A stretch of 64,000 nt of DNA. Source: Pomphorhynchus laevis (Eukaryota; Acanthocephala; Palaeacanthocephala; Echinorhynchida; Pomphorhynchidae). The stretch lies in NCBI GenBank assembly GCA_012934845.2, contig WNNJ02001997.1, forward strand, positions 62,001 to 126,000, read 5' to 3'. Position numbers and translations under genes: made by a program. The notes under the pieces are model-generated. The model saw only the letters and a list, made by a program, of their open reading frames with translations. It ran no database searches and had not been told where the DNA came from. Shown here in pieces: positions 36,712 to 49,235 of the stretch (its first letter is position 1; each line of letters begins with the position of its first letter).

Positions 36712-37400
36712 TTTTATGAATTGACTATTAAATAACAGACAATGTATCAGAATAAGGTCTATTGGTCAACAGAAGGAACTGCTATGTTATCATGTTTCGA
36801 GCCATATTCGAATTGACTAATAAATAACAGACGATGTATCAGAATAAGGTTTAATGGTCATCAGAGGAACTGCTATGTTATCATGTTTCGACCCATATTC
36901 ATCGACATAGCATAGTAGCTGGGCCAAATATATGCTAAATACGTATTTCTCTGATTTGATTATTAAATATCTTATTCTAATCTTATTACAAATTATATCA
37001 TCTATTAGCCATCCATAAACATTTTCCGCTTAATAGTTTAAATTTATTTTTAATAATATTTTGTTGATTTGTATATTTTTATGAATTGACTTATAAATAA
37101 CCGACAATGTATAAGAATAAGGACTAAGTGTCATTAGGAGGAACTGCTATGCTATCAGGTTTCGGCCCCTAACTCCTCTACCCAACATAGCAGCGGGGCC
37201 AAATACATGCTAATGATGTATTTCCTCTGATAAAACTATCTAGTATCTTATTCTAATACAAATTATATTATCTATTAGCCATCCATAAACATTTTCCGCT
37301 TAATAGTTTAAATTTATTTTTAATAATGTTTTGTTGATTTATATATTGTGAATTTAATATTTTAAAAATATTTTGTTGATTCATTACTTTTCCGTTATAA
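36712..37400 (+). repeat. 270-bp repeat family, tandem copies
   Basis: One partial copy (36712-36806) and two full ones (about 36807-37079 and 37080-37380) share a start near GAATTGACT, a block with AGGAACTGCTATG, a hairpin-forming CATAGCA...TGCTATG pair, and a 3' block with TTAGCCATCCATAAACATTT. Copies differ by scattered changes. Class unknown; non-coding. Confidence 0.8.
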
Positions 37401-37789
37401 GAAATATAAATAAAATTTATTAGGCTTGAAAATTAGCAAAAAATAATGTTGTCGTATCAATAATACATAGTTTCACTAATACTGATTAGTATTATTGTAT
37501 CAATAAAATTAATATTAATTTATATGATAATTTATTAATATTAATATTAATTTTATTATTAATAAAACTATGATCATTTCACTAATTAGTGAAATGATAA
37601 CGGTATAAAATATTTTAATAAATAAATAATATTATTGTAGTATTATAATATTATGTATTATAATATTATTGTAGTCTTCAATGCTGACGACGATATTCAA
37701 TTGAATAACGGTATTGTATTTCTTCAAAATCATTTAAATAATTTAATAGATGCATATTTTAAACTAGGTTACTATAAAAATAACATCAA

Positions 37790-38060
37790 ACAGAAAATAG
37801 TAAAATATATAAATCAACACAATAATATAAAGAATAAATTTAAACTCTTAAGTGGCAAATTTTTATGGATGGATAATAAATAATATACTTTGTTTTATAA
37901 TACAATTATATTATATATACTTATATATTTAATATTACATAAAAATAGTAAAATATATAAATCAACAAAATATTATTAAAAATAAATTTAAAATCTTAAG
38001 CGGTAAATTTATATAGATGGGAAATGAATAATATAATTGACGTTAGAATAAGTTAGAATA
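37790..38060 (-). repeat. Inverted copies of the 270-bp family's 3' block
   Basis: Two partial copies (about 37795-37890 and 37960-38060) of the block around TTAGCCATCCATAAACATTT lie in reverse orientation to 36712-37400. The 76-codon open stretch at 37653-37883 overlaps one of them and is not taken as a gene. The DNA at 37400-37790 is AT-rich and empty. Confidence 0.7.
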
Positions 38061-38084
38061 AGTTAGAACAATATAGCCTGAGTT

Positions 38085-38340
38085 AGACAACTTGAAGACT
38101 ATTTTAATGGCGCAATTGAAGTTAATTTGAGATGTGAATACAGATATCATACTTTTGGATTAGTTACTTAATTTCATGGCAGTCATAATCCTATACTTCA
38201 ATTTTCACATCGGGCAGTATGATGGTTTAACGATATTTACCAATATGTTTTGAATCTTGGGATAAATCGTCGTTCAGACGTTTGTCCAATTCCTGGATTG
38301 CAGAAGATGCTCAATTGAACCTACGCGATCAATATCCTTT
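38085..38340 (+). pseudogene. Decayed reading frame of unknown origin
   Basis: One frame holds together for about 85 codons with only a few breaks and reads like protein (QLEDYFNGAIEVNLRCEYRY, then WFNDIYQYVLNLGI and CPIPGLQKML). Base composition is more balanced than the surroundings. I do not recognise the family. It could be a host pseudogene or part of a mobile element. Confidence 0.4.
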
Positions 38341-38657
38341 CACTTGACTTCTTTACTTTTTTGATTTCTTTCATTCTGTTGATAAATTTTATAAACGGAC
38401 AAAACAGCCTTCATGTCTACAGTTTTGTAAAACAATAACAATAACAATGAAAAGGTAAGCGCTTAAACGGGAAAATGGTCTAACTTAAAAATTATCAAAT
38501 TATACGATCAAAGCATTATGGTGGTGCATTTCTGATCTCTTTGCATATGAGTATCTCACCCAAAAAAGGTGAGTTTTAATCAGCCTATTAAAATGGTTAT
38601 TTTATGGGGTGAGTTGTTAAGTTACAAATATTAAAAAATATCGAGCTCTTCAATATT

Positions 38658-40600
38658 ATGATTTTCCGCTCGATCACTCCGTCTTTCCGTGATTCCTATC
38701 TTGCTCTTCGCCGGTCTCATCTCAACCTACTACGTACCAAATGCAACTCCTTCTGGTAGCATAAAATCATCACTTCATTCAACTCTAAGACACTGGCATA
38801 CTTTTAACTCAATCCTGGCTCGTTCCTCTACGCCGTGCAACATCAATGCTAATGATTATTCGTCATTTCTCCAGACTAAAGTATCCACGCTGCTCTCTCA
38901 CACCCCGGTCTCCATCCTATCCCGCTCTGCCCAGCCTAGCCTCATCCTTCCGGAACTCTTTCATCTTCTCCCTGTCTCACCTACAGAAATATCATCTGTC
39001 CTCATGTCCTTGCCCAACAAAACCTCACCCGCCGATCCCCTGCCTACCCACATATTAAAATCTATATGCTCATCGATATCCCCATTTCTCACAACCTTGT
39101 TTAACTCGTCCATCCGCAGTCGTATCTTCCATTCACACTGGAAATCCGCAATCGTTCGTCCCCTCCTTAAGAAACAATCGCTCGACCCCTCCCTTCCTTC
39201 TAGCTATCGCCCTATTTCACTACTCCCTACTCTTTCTAAGCTCTTAGAACGCCTCATCTTAATACAAATCAACGCTTATCTCTCCTCATCCAATCTATAC
39301 CCTCCTTTCCAATCCGCTTTCCGCTCTAATCACTCGACAGAAATCGCATGCATAAAAGTGTACAACGACTTACTCATTTCTCGAGACAAGGCTCTATATA
39401 GTGTTCTCATCTCCCTCGACCTCTCCTCCGCATTCGACATTGTCGACCACTCCGTCCTCCTTTCTCGCCTTCGTTATGATTACGGCTTTTCTTCCTCCTC
39501 CGTAGCATGGTTCGCCTCATATCTATCCGACCGTTCCTTTCGCGTCTGTTCTAATTCATCATCCTCCCCTCCCATCCCTATTTTTTGCGGGGTCCCACAA
39601 GGTTCAGTCCTAGGTCCCCTGCTTTTCTCTCTTCTGCTTGGCGATCTATCTCCGTTTATCAAACCTTACTCCTTTAAGGTCATGCAATACGCCGATGACA
39701 TTCTAATCTATGATCATGCACCCGCACATCGCATACACGATATCGGCATTTCTGCCTCCAACTGTCTTTCTTCTATCTACAAACGTCTCTCCAATCTCCA
39801 TCTCGTTCTAAACCCCGAAAAGTCCAAAATAATGTGGATCCTCCCCCGTAAACCAAACATATCTCCTCCCACTGTATATTTTGCCTCATCGATCATCCCC
39901 ATAGTCCACAATCTCACTTTCTTAGGCTTCCATTTCGATGATCACCTTTCCCTTAAACCCTTCGTCCGTGACAAGGTCCGCTCATCTAACTTAATTCTCC
40001 GTGACATCCGCCGTATCCGCCCCCTTATCGACTTCCGTTCTTGTATGTCTCTTCTTTCATCGCTTCTTTTCCCTAAAATCGATTACTGCCTTAGCCTTTT
40101 CGCCAATTCTCCAAAATCCATCATCCTACCCCTACAACGAATAATCAACACCGCCGTTCGAGTGCTCTTTCGTCTCCGTCGCTTCGACCACACATCCACA
40201 TATTTTGCCCAACTCTCCTGGCCCACCATCCACATCCGCATCAAACTCCGCCTTCTTCTCGTTACTTTTCGTCTCATCGCTGTCGGCTCCCCATCGTTCA
40301 TCAACCTTCCTTTCTTAGACGATACTCGCCCCACCTCGCTATCGCTTCGTTCCTGTCATACCCTCTTACTCCACGTTCCTAATTACTCCAACAACTACGG
40401 TCTCCGATCCTTCCTCGTCGCCGCCTCACTCGCCTGGAATCAACTCCCTCTCGACGTCCGCCGCGCTCCCTCCTTTATCACATTCAAACACCTCCTCCGT
40501 TCACACCTTCTCGACACCTGATTCACAGTCTTGTTTTGTTGTGGTCATGTAAGCGTGCGCTGGCACGCATTTGCCACGTTAAAATAAATCCTTTTTTATA
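38658..40600 (+). mobile_element. LINE A, young 5'-truncated copy
   Basis: Starts within the endonuclease-RT linker, runs uninterrupted through the RT, and ends with the 3'UTR hairpin (40553-40568) and AAATAAATCC. The sequence is very close to the LINE A copy at 45034-47000. Its last bases form a palindrome with the downstream flank (about 40585-40617). Confidence 0.9.
38689..40521 (+). CDS. LINE A ORF2 fragment: intact reverse transcriptase, 610 residues
   Basis: Intact over the RT and C-terminal domain. Blocks include LLKKQSLDPSLPSSYRPISL (about residues 159-178), LDLSSAFDIVDHS (about 241-253), GVPQGSVLGPLLFSLLLGDL (about 297-316) and the catalytic YADD (about 329-332). The C-terminal part ends RSHLLDT. 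The endonuclease is missing because the insertion is 5'-truncated, so the copy is not autonomous although its RT frame is open. The type resembles L2/CR1-like LINEs. Confidence 0.9.
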   Translation: MIPILLFAGLISTYYVPNATPSGSIKSSLHSTLRHWHTFNSILARSSTPCNINANDYSSFLQTKVSTLLSHTPVSILSRSAQPSLILPELFHLLPVSPTEISSVLMSLPNKTSPADPLPTHILKSICSSISPFLTTLFNSSIRSRIFHSHWKSAIVRPLLKKQSLDPSLPSSYRPISLLPTLSKLLERLILIQINAYLSSSNLYPPFQSAFRSNHSTEIACIKVYNDLLISRDKALYSVLISLDLSSAFDIVDHSVLLSRLRYDYGFSSSSVAWFASYLSDRSFRVCSNSSSSPPIPIFCGVPQGSVLGPLLFSLLLGDLSPFIKPYSFKVMQYADDILIYDHAPAHRIHDIGISASNCLSSIYKRLSNLHLVLNPEKSKIMWILPRKPNISPPTVYFASSIIPIVHNLTFLGFHFDDHLSLKPFVRDKVRSSNLILRDIRRIRPLIDFRSCMSLLSSLLFPKIDYCLSLFANSPKSIILPLQRIINTAVRVLFRLRRFDHTSTYFAQLSWPTIHIRIKLRLLLVTFRLIAVGSPSFINLPFLDDTRPTSLSLRSCHTLLLHVPNYSNNYGLRSFLVAASLAWNQLPLDVRRAPSFITFKHLLRSHLLDT

Positions 40601-40619
40601 AAAGAAAAAAGGATTTATA

Positions 40620-41029
40620 ATATTAATAAATATATTAATAAATTAATTAATATATTTATTAATATTTACTGAAATTATTATTAATAAACAAAAATGTGAG
40701 TCAAAGAATCTCAAGTTTTTCAAAAAATCAACATGAAATATAAAACCTAAAATAAAAAATTAAATATCATGGATTATTTAAATCTCTTTCAAAGTAATGA
40801 TTATAACGAAAGCAATGCTACAAGAGTTGATCGTTGAATCTGAAGTTGATTCCGTATTGATACATCATACAAAACTCTTATTTCAAATGATCGTACTAAG
40901 TATATCCGCGTAGTGAGGGTTGATCACGCTATTTGTTGATCACGTTATTAAGAGAAGTTATAATTGTTCAGCCTGATTACAATAATATATACAATCAATT
41001 CAGATCAATTCGGATCAATATACGACGAT
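40620..41029. other. Gap between LINE A and the Gypsy element
   Basis: AT-rich DNA with short palindromes around 40615-40680. No gene seen. Confidence 0.5.
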
Positions 41030-44000
41030 TTTACAACGACAGTGCACTTTGCTTCGTCGATTTCTTTTGTTTGACGTGCATCCAATAGTTTGTTGTATTC
41101 TGATTATTTACACTCGAAGAGCTGGGTAGAAAAGTAGTGTTTGTAGTGTTTACAAAAGAAGTAGAACGATCTACTTCTACGTCTGGTATCTCAACAACCT
41201 CATCACAAGATTTTGTGTCGTTATTTGTAATTTGGGTATGAGTCATATTAGTAGCCTTAAGTAAACGCTGGTCGAATTCTGATCCAATAGTCCTGCTTAC
41301 GATGGGGTCATCATTATATAAGCTAGTATCATTTGTCAGCATGGGAGCTAAGTGCTTTGTTGATATTTCTATAATTCGTCCGTCTTTTAATCTCACAGTC
41401 GCATATTTATGATTTGACTCTATAAGATACGTTTCTTGCACAAGTGGTTCGTATTTAATTCCGGTAGCGAACCTTTTGACTAGTGCAGGTCCTGAAGATG
41501 TTAACCAATCAGGCATTGTGACTCCAAAACACAATCGTAATGCATGGTGAAACATACGTTCATGCGGTGTAGAATTGGTGCTTGTACAAAGTAACGAGCG
41601 TATTGAATTCAGGGATCGTCCTAAAGCGTCGTGCCATTTGTTTATTGGCAAATTATTTTCTTTCAATACCAACTCTACGGTGTTCCATTGCCGCTAAGGG
41701 TTATAAGGAGTTGTGTGACTCGATGTGATATTGTTGCTACTTAGAAACAATTGGTACTCCTTTGAACAGAATGTAGAACCTCAGTCGGAGTGTATGAACG
41801 AGGGTGTGCCGAAACTGTAAAATATCTGCTTGAGATACTTAATAGCCGTTTGTGACGACGCATCTGGGCATGGGAAGGCCCAGGGATAACGCAAATACTC
41901 GTCGATCACAGTAAACATGTATTTGTTCTGGCAACACTTTTAAAAGGGTCCTTTAAAGTCAATCGATAAGTGGTCAAATGGATGTAAAGATTTAATAAGG
42001 GATGCTTGTGGATGCTTGTAAAATCCAGGTTTCACTAATGCGCAAGTTCGACAGGAATCAATAACTGAACGCACGTCGGATATTGAGAATGGTAGATTAT
42101 GAGAGCGTATGTAATGCCACATTCTCGTCTCGCCAGGATGACATAACAGTTTATGTAAGTTGAATATTTCCGAAGATCTTCGATTAATCAGAGCACAAAG
42201 GATGCAGGAGAATGTGTCCGCAACAACCTTCATCGGACCTGGTCTGTATTCGATATCGAAATGAAATTCAGATAAATCCAATCGCCATCGTGATATTTTG
42301 TCATTTTTGATTTGACTTTTACCTTTCGACGAAAATATATAAGCAATAGATCGTTGGTCTGTAATGATTTTGAAGTGTCTGCTAGCGAAGTAATGTCGCC
42401 AGTATCTAACAGCTTCAAAGATAGCTAGGGCTTCTAGCTCAACTGCGGCTTGGCGCTTTTCAGATTTCGAAAGGACTCGCGAAAAGAAAGCGACTGGTTG
42501 TCCTTATTGACTGAGAGTTGCGGATATTGATAGTTTCGAGCATCGGTTTCGACGACAAGTAGTTTATCATTTTCAATCTGTTTCTTGCATGCAACAGACA
42601 AGGCTTCTTTTATGTCTTTAAATGATTTGGAGGCTTCGTGAGATAGCGGAAATGTTGTGGCGTCGGCAAATGGACGTATTCTATCCGAAAATCGACTATT
42701 CCATTGGTAATAATAGGTAAACACACTTAAAATACTAGCCTTTTCGCTCAAGCAAGTAGATGGTGACATACTCAACAAAGGACTCACTCGCTTTGGATCA
42801 GGTTTGAGAATACCATCGGTAATGAGATAGCCGGGCGCACAAATATAATTTCTGCACTGAACAGTTTTCTCGAGATTTATAGTTAAGCCGTATTTATACA
42901 ATGTGTTCAAAAACACGTTAAGGTTCTCATTATGTTGATCCACTGTGTTTCCCGCTACCACAACGTCGTCTAAGGAAGAGAATACACCGACTAGCTTCTC
43001 CTTATCGATTATTGAATTCATAGTTCGTTGGAAGGCTTCAACGCCGTGTCAAACCAAAAGGCATGTACTTGTATTGAAATAATCGACCGGCGGCCTCAAA
43101 TGATGTGAACTCTTTTTCAGAATCGAGTAGTGGAATTTGATTATAAGCATCTTTCAAATCAAAGCTGCTGAAAAATCTATACCTGGCGATTTTTTCTACG
43201 AAATCATCTGTCCTTGGCAACGGGTAAGCGTCCAGTATGGTATATTTGTTTATAGTCTGGGAGTAATCGATGACTAATCTACGCTTACCTGATTTATGAG
43301 TAACGATCAACACCTGTGCTCTCCATGGAGAATGACTAGGTTCTATGATTCCTTTATCGAGCAAATGTTTGATTTGACACTTTATAAAATGTTCTTGATC
43401 CGGTGTGCGTCTACGTGATTTGGTTTGGATAGGTTTGCAATCATCACTAAGTCGTGCAAATAAGAGAGGTAATGGAATCGCTGATGTAGATGACTGTAAG
43501 TTTGCTAGCGATAATGTTTTAATTGATCCTCCGAATTCGATGTTGAGATTTTGGAATCGTTGTAAAAAGGGATGACCGAGAATCAAGTTTTAGTATAGTT
43601 TCTTAATGACGTAAAGTTTGACGTTTTGAATAAGTTGGCTATCGTATTGAATATCTGTACTACATATTTTTAACAATTTGCTACTGTAATCTTCTGACGC
43701 CATATGAACGGTTTTGTTACATGGTAAAGTAAGTAGTTTACATTGAGTAAGTGCTTTGCCATAAATGAAATTGGCGGCACTACCTGTATCAATGAGAGCT
43801 CTTAGTGTTATATTTCCAATTTTGATGTTGATTGTTGTTTTCTGCAAAGGATTATAAACAGTGTTGCAAGATATAGTGGATATTTGAATGTCGCTAAGCT
43901 GTTTTGGTTGTTTGCGTGACTGACATACTTTTGAAAAGTGGCCTTGCTTCCCGCAATTATGACAGTTGAGCAATCTGGCTGGACAATCAGATCGTGGATG

Positions 44001-44768
44001 CCGATTTCCACCGCAGAAGAAACATTTTGTTCGGTTATTAACGACGATGGATCTGGTTACATCAATGTTTTGACTCTCTTCTTCATGATTGCAATTTGAC
44101 ATAGATAAAAACGATTCGTGAATGTTACGGTCATCGTAATTTTTGCATGTATTTCAGCTGTTCTGAAGTTCGTGCGACGTCGTAAGTTTCTTTTTAAGTC
44201 AATTCTATGCGTTCTAAAAGACGCTGTCTGATTTGCTGTGATCGTAATCCACGAATAAATGAATCACGCACATATTGGTTATGATGCTCGTCTGCGGAGA
44301 CGGCTTTAAATTCGCAATTTTTTCCGATTTGCAGGAGAGTTTGAAAAAACTGGTCGATACTTTGTTCCAGTTTTTGCTTTGTTGAGGATACAAGATGTCG
44401 ATTGTAAATAACGTTCTTCGATTTCACAACTAATGTTTCCAGTTTGACGATCGCTTCTTCGAACGTTTTGCATTCGTCGACGTGAGCATATAACGTTCCA
44501 CTGATTGAATTGACCAAGATAAGGAGTTTCTGAGCGTCAGTGATGTCCGGAATTATTGATAAAAATGAAGATATTCTCTGTTTCCAATGTCTCCAATCGA
44601 CAATAGCGTTCTGATTGTCAGGCGCGATTGTGAGCATTTCGGGTTTGAGAAACTTATCCATTCGTATACAATTGTTCAATAAATTGTAGTAAACAAACTA
44701 AGATTCGCCAAAGAGGCTTTATTGAACAATCTATAAAAAAGGTCAAATAATTATAAGTCATACAACAT
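41030..44768 (-). mobile_element. Ty3/Gypsy LTR retrotransposon, broken copy
   Basis: In element order on the - strand it carries gag with CCHC zinc knuckles, an aspartic protease region, reverse transcriptase, RNase H and integrase. It belongs to the same family as the element at 49946-53863. Only one LTR remnant is recognisable (about 44687-44768, starting TG and ending CA), and the far end has no partner. The copy is broken in several places and is older than its relative. Confidence 0.85.
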
Positions 44769-45033
44769 TTATATCACTTAGGTCCACAACTTTTCAACAT
44801 TTATCTAAACACATTGTTAAAAAAACTACACTGTTCGTATTTGGATTTTGCCAATGATCTTAAAATATGGTTTAAAATTACATCGAAAAGCGACATTACT
44901 GTATTAAAGCAAGATTTAAAAATTATTCACGAATGAAGTAGTATTCGAACAGCAATAATAATAAATGTAGGTAAATGTGTCCATTTACGTTTTGGTCGGA
45001 ATGACATACATGCTGATTACATGTTGGACGATA
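44765..45033 (+). mobile_element. LINE C internal RT scrap
   Basis: The + strand reads LGPQLFNIYLN, FANDLKIW (in place of the RT catalytic FADD) and NVGKCVHLRFG, matching LINE C RT at about 9450-9680. It is wedged between the Gypsy copy and a LINE A 3' end. Confidence 0.65.
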
Positions 45034-48000
45034 AAAAAGGATTTATTTTAACGTGGCAAATGCGTGCCAGCGCACGCTTACATGACAACAACAAAACAAG
45101 ACTGTGAATCAGGTGTCGATAAGGTGTGAACGGAGGAGGTGTTTGAATGTGATAAAGGAGGAAGCGCGGCGGACGTCGAGAGGAAGATGATTCCAGGCGA
45201 GTGAAGCGGCGACGAGGAAGGATCGGAGACCGTAGTTGTTGGAGTAATTAGGAACGTGTAGTAAGATGGAATGACGGGAACGCAGCGATAGCGAGGTGGG
45301 GCGAGTATCGTCTAAGAAAGGAAGGTTGATGAACGATGGGGAGCCGACAGCGATGAGACGAAAAGTAACGAGAAGGCGGAGTTTGATGCGGATGTGGATG
45401 GTAGGCCAGGAGAGTTGGGCAAAATATAAAGCAAAATATACATGGCAAGCGGATGTGTGGTCGAAGCGACGGAGACGAAATAGCACTCGAACGGCGGCGT
45501 TGATTATTCGTTGTAGGGGTAGGATGATGGATTTTGGAGAATTGGCGAAAAGGCTAAGGCAGTAATCGATTTTAGGGAAAAGAAGCGATAAAAGAAGAGA
45601 CATACAAAAACGGAAGTCGATAAGGGGGCGGATACGGCGGATGTCACGGAGAATTAAGTTAGATGAGCGGACCTTGTCACGGACGAAGGGTTTAAAGGAA
45701 TGGTGATCATCGAAATGGATGCCTAAGAAAGTGAGATTGTGGACTATGGGGATGATCGATGAGGCAAAATATACAGTGGGAGGAGATATGTTTGGTTTAC
45801 GGGGGAGGATCCACATTATTTTGGACTTTTCGGGGTTTAGAACGAGATGGAGATTGGAGAGACGTTTGTAGATAGAAGAAAGACAGTTGGAGGCAGAAAT
45901 GCCGATATCGTGTATGCGATGTGCGGGTGCATGAGCATAGATTAGAATGTCATCGGCGTATTGCATGACGTTAAAGGAGTAAGGTTCGATAAACGGAGAG
46001 AGATCGCCAAGCAGAAGAGAGAAAAGCAGGGGACCTAGGACTGAACCTTGTGGGACCCCGCAAAAAATAGGGATGGGAGGGGAGGATGATGAATTAGAAC
46101 AGACGCGAAAGGAACGGTCGGATAGATATGAGGCGAACCATGCTACGGAGGAGGAAGAAAAGCCGTAATCATAACGAAGGCGAGAAAGGAGGACGGAGTG
46201 GTCGACAATGTCGAATGCGGAGGAGAGGTCGAGGGAGATGAGAACACTATATAGAGCCTTGTCTCGAGAAATTAGTAAGTCGTTGTACACTTTTATGCAT
46301 GCAATTTCTGTCGAGTGATTAGAGCGGAAAGCGGATTGGAAAGGAGGGTATAGATTGGATGAGGAGAGATAAGCATTGATTTGTATTAAGATGAGGCGTT
46401 ATAAGAGCTTCGAAAGAGTAGGGAGTAGTGAAATAGGGCGATAGCTAGAAGGAAGGGAGGGGTCGAGCGATTGTTTCTTAAGGAGGGGACGAACGATTGC
46501 GGATTTCCAGTGTGAAGGGAAGATACGACTGCGGATGGACGAGTTAAACAAGGTTGTGAGAAATGGGGATATCGATGAGCATATAGATTTTAATATGTGA
46601 GTAGGCAGGGGATCGGCAGGTGAGGTTTTGTTGGGCAAGGACATGAGGACAGATGATACTTCTGTAGGTGAGACAGGGAGAAGATGAAAGAGTTCCGGAA
46701 GGATGAGAGTAGACTGGGCATAGTGGGATAGGATGGAGACAGGGGTGTGAGAGAGAGCAACGTGGATACTTTAGTCTGGAAAAATGACGAATAATCATTG
46801 GCATTGATGTTGCACGGCGAAGAGGAGCGAGCAAGGATTAAGTTAAAAGTATGCCAGAGAGTCTTAGAGTTGAATGAAGTGATGATTTTAATGAGACCGG
46901 CGAAGAGCAAGATAGGAATCACGGAAAGACGGAGTGATCGAGCGGAAATCACGTCTGAGAGAGCGGTGATAGACTCGAAAATCATGACGGATTCGACGCT
47001 TTGAGAGTAGGCATTGGATGTCACACAATGGAGCCTCCCCCTTACCGTGCAAGCGACGGTGAGGGTGAGGCTTCAAGGGCAAGAGAAGATCGAATATGGA
47101 TGTGAGTTCAGTCGAAAAGACAGTCAAGATCGTAAGGAGAGGATGATGTTATTGTGTGAGAAGATAGAGACGATTTAAATAAGACGAAGCGGAGAAGGGG
47201 AAGGTTCAGTTTTCTCCTAGGGCGGTGTAGGATGGTAGGTTTGTGAATCGGGGAGTGATTGGAAGTGAGATCAAGGGTGACAAGAAAGTGATCGGATAGA
47301 CCAGGATCGGATATGCACAGTGAGGTGTAGGCAGCAAAACGATCGGGGACTGCGATGATGTCGAGTGCATTGCCAAGGATATGTTTTAGGGCAGTGGAGC
47401 TAAGTTTGTAATTGTAGTTGGATAGAATGCTGATGAACCGAATGGAATTCGTGGAAGAGGGGCGGTCTAGGCGGATGTTGAAGTCGCCTAGAACGAGTGA
47501 ATTGATTGAGGACAAAGAACAGTGAGAAAGGATGTCAGCGAGTTCGATAAAACATAAGAATGCAGAAGCAGATAAACCAGGACGGTATACAATGGCGAGA
47601 TCCAGAGTGATCGGACTAGAAGAACGACAAGTGAGCAATTCGAAAGAGCAAGGACTGAAAGGGGGAGTGATTTTGCGAAGAGACGCGGGGGTGACGGGCG
47701 AATGCGACAATTCCGTCATGATTAAAGATTTTCGAAGGGTATGAACTGATGGGGCCGGATGATTCGACTATTGAGCAACCAGCAGAAAGATTATGGCTAA
47801 TGGAAATGTCGTCGGAATTTGAGTGCCTGGATTCGGTGAGTCAAAAGAGATCGATGGATTGCTTGATGAATAGGTTGAGGATAAGATCGGATTTATTGAG
47901 AATATATCTAGTGTTGAGGAGACCGAGGCGGAAACCGTGTGTGGTGGTGAAAGAGTCTAGCGGAGAAGACACAAAGGAGATGAAGCGCCATCGAATTTTG

Positions 48001-49235
48001 GAGCGGGTGTTGACAACTTGAAAATTTCCGTCTATGTTTCGGGTGGAGAGAAATGTTTCACCGTTTACTTTGCAACGTCGTTTTTTGATACAGGCAGAAA
48101 AGTGTTGAGCGATTTCGGAAAAAGTGCGACTGGGGAAAATTCGAGTGGTTGAAGATGACATGAGTTAAAATCGTTGAAAGAGCACAGAGGACGCGTGAGA
48201 GTGATTCTTGAAAACAATTTTTAGAAGAGGGGGTTTGGAACGATTAGATTGAGAAGATTTGTTCAGACGGATAAATGCGACAGAAGATATATCCTTGAAA
48301 AATGATGGTTTATCTGCAGGAACAATAGACGAGAGGATAATCTGAAGGCGGAAACATCGTGGTCTATACGTGCTTGCAGAGATAAGGAGGTGGAAGGAGT
48401 GATATTAGTGATGATGACGCAACGATCGCGAGAAGGAAAGCGTTTCCGTAAAGGAGGACGAGTGACGTGAATGGGTGTATCACGTTAGGAGAGCTGGCAG
48501 TTGAGGATTTGGAGGGAGTTGGTTTGACGACAAGAGACATAGAGGATAATCATAATAAAGGGGGTGTTAAGCGATGTGAGGAAAAGTTATGAGTGGAAGG
48601 ATCGTGGAGGTTGGTAAAGGTGATTTCGATTGATGGATGTAGGTTATTGATAAACGAGACAGGAAGGGTGGGACGGAGGTGTCTGAGAGTGAAGATGACA
48701 TGGGATGGGAAGTATATATGGTGACAGGGTGCGGATATTAAAAAGGATATGATAAACGACGAGGTTTGTTCTAGTGGACGTGTTGGATTTTGATATGTGC
48801 TTATTGGATAGGTTGCGTATTAGTTTGTTGGCACAAAAGCCACATAGAAAGTCTTCTTTAGACTTATTGTTGTCGCAGGCGATTGTTGTCGAGACGCTGC
48901 AGTCGTGTGTCGAACACTGTACTTGCAGTTGTGCATGGTTGGTGTCGTTCTTAGCTGTTTTCTTACGTCTTCTCATTAACGTCCTTGAGTGTTGAAACTG
49001 TTAGATTTGCTACTGCAACTGATCGGCGAGTGCAGAGAGACGATCTATCTATGCTTATCGAGAGATTAAGCTCAATCCGCGAGCTTAGCGAGCGGAACTA
49101 ACAGGAAAAATCTGGAACTGACAGGAAAAATCTGGAACTGACAGAAAAAATCTGGAAAAATCAGGACAAATTTGGAACTGATAGAAAAAATCTGGAACTG
49201 ACATTAATAATCTGAACTGACAGGAAAAATTTTTT
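45034..49235 (-). mobile_element. LINE A, near full-length copy with 5' monomers
   Basis: Read on the - strand: a degenerate 20-bp monomer array (49229-49095), a leader, and ORF1 opening at 48976 with CSTHDC...CGFC (zinc motif). Then come the ORF1 remainder, broken; an endonuclease (about 48170-47100, with LGDFNIRLD and DPGLSDHFLVT); the RT (about 47020-45109, with YADDILIY); and the hairpin (45062-45077). The RT is open from 46290 to 45109, with separate open blocks upstream. There are several shifts overall, so it is not functional. It is very close in sequence to 38658-40600. Confidence 0.88.
49095..49229 (-). promoter_or_regulatory. Degenerate monomer array at the LINE A 5' end
   Basis: About seven diverged copies of a GGAACTGACAGGAAAAATCT-like unit sit next to a GCGAGCTTAGCGAGCGG box, the same arrangement as at 59697-60033. 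By position this is the 5'UTR/promoter of the LINE. The function is inferred. Confidence 0.6.

Noticed and set aside
37653-37883. 76-codon frame rich in Asn and Lys
   Set aside because: It overlaps an inverted copy of the 270-bp repeat and has AT-driven composition.
40083-40334. Arg/Lys-rich antisense frames in LINE A copies (also at 2388-2639 and 45296-45565)
   Set aside because: These are shadows of the RT frame on the opposite strand, recurring only because the copies are similar.
41030-41200. Second LTR for the older Gypsy copy
   Set aside because: No sequence near this end matches the LTR remnant at 44687-44768.
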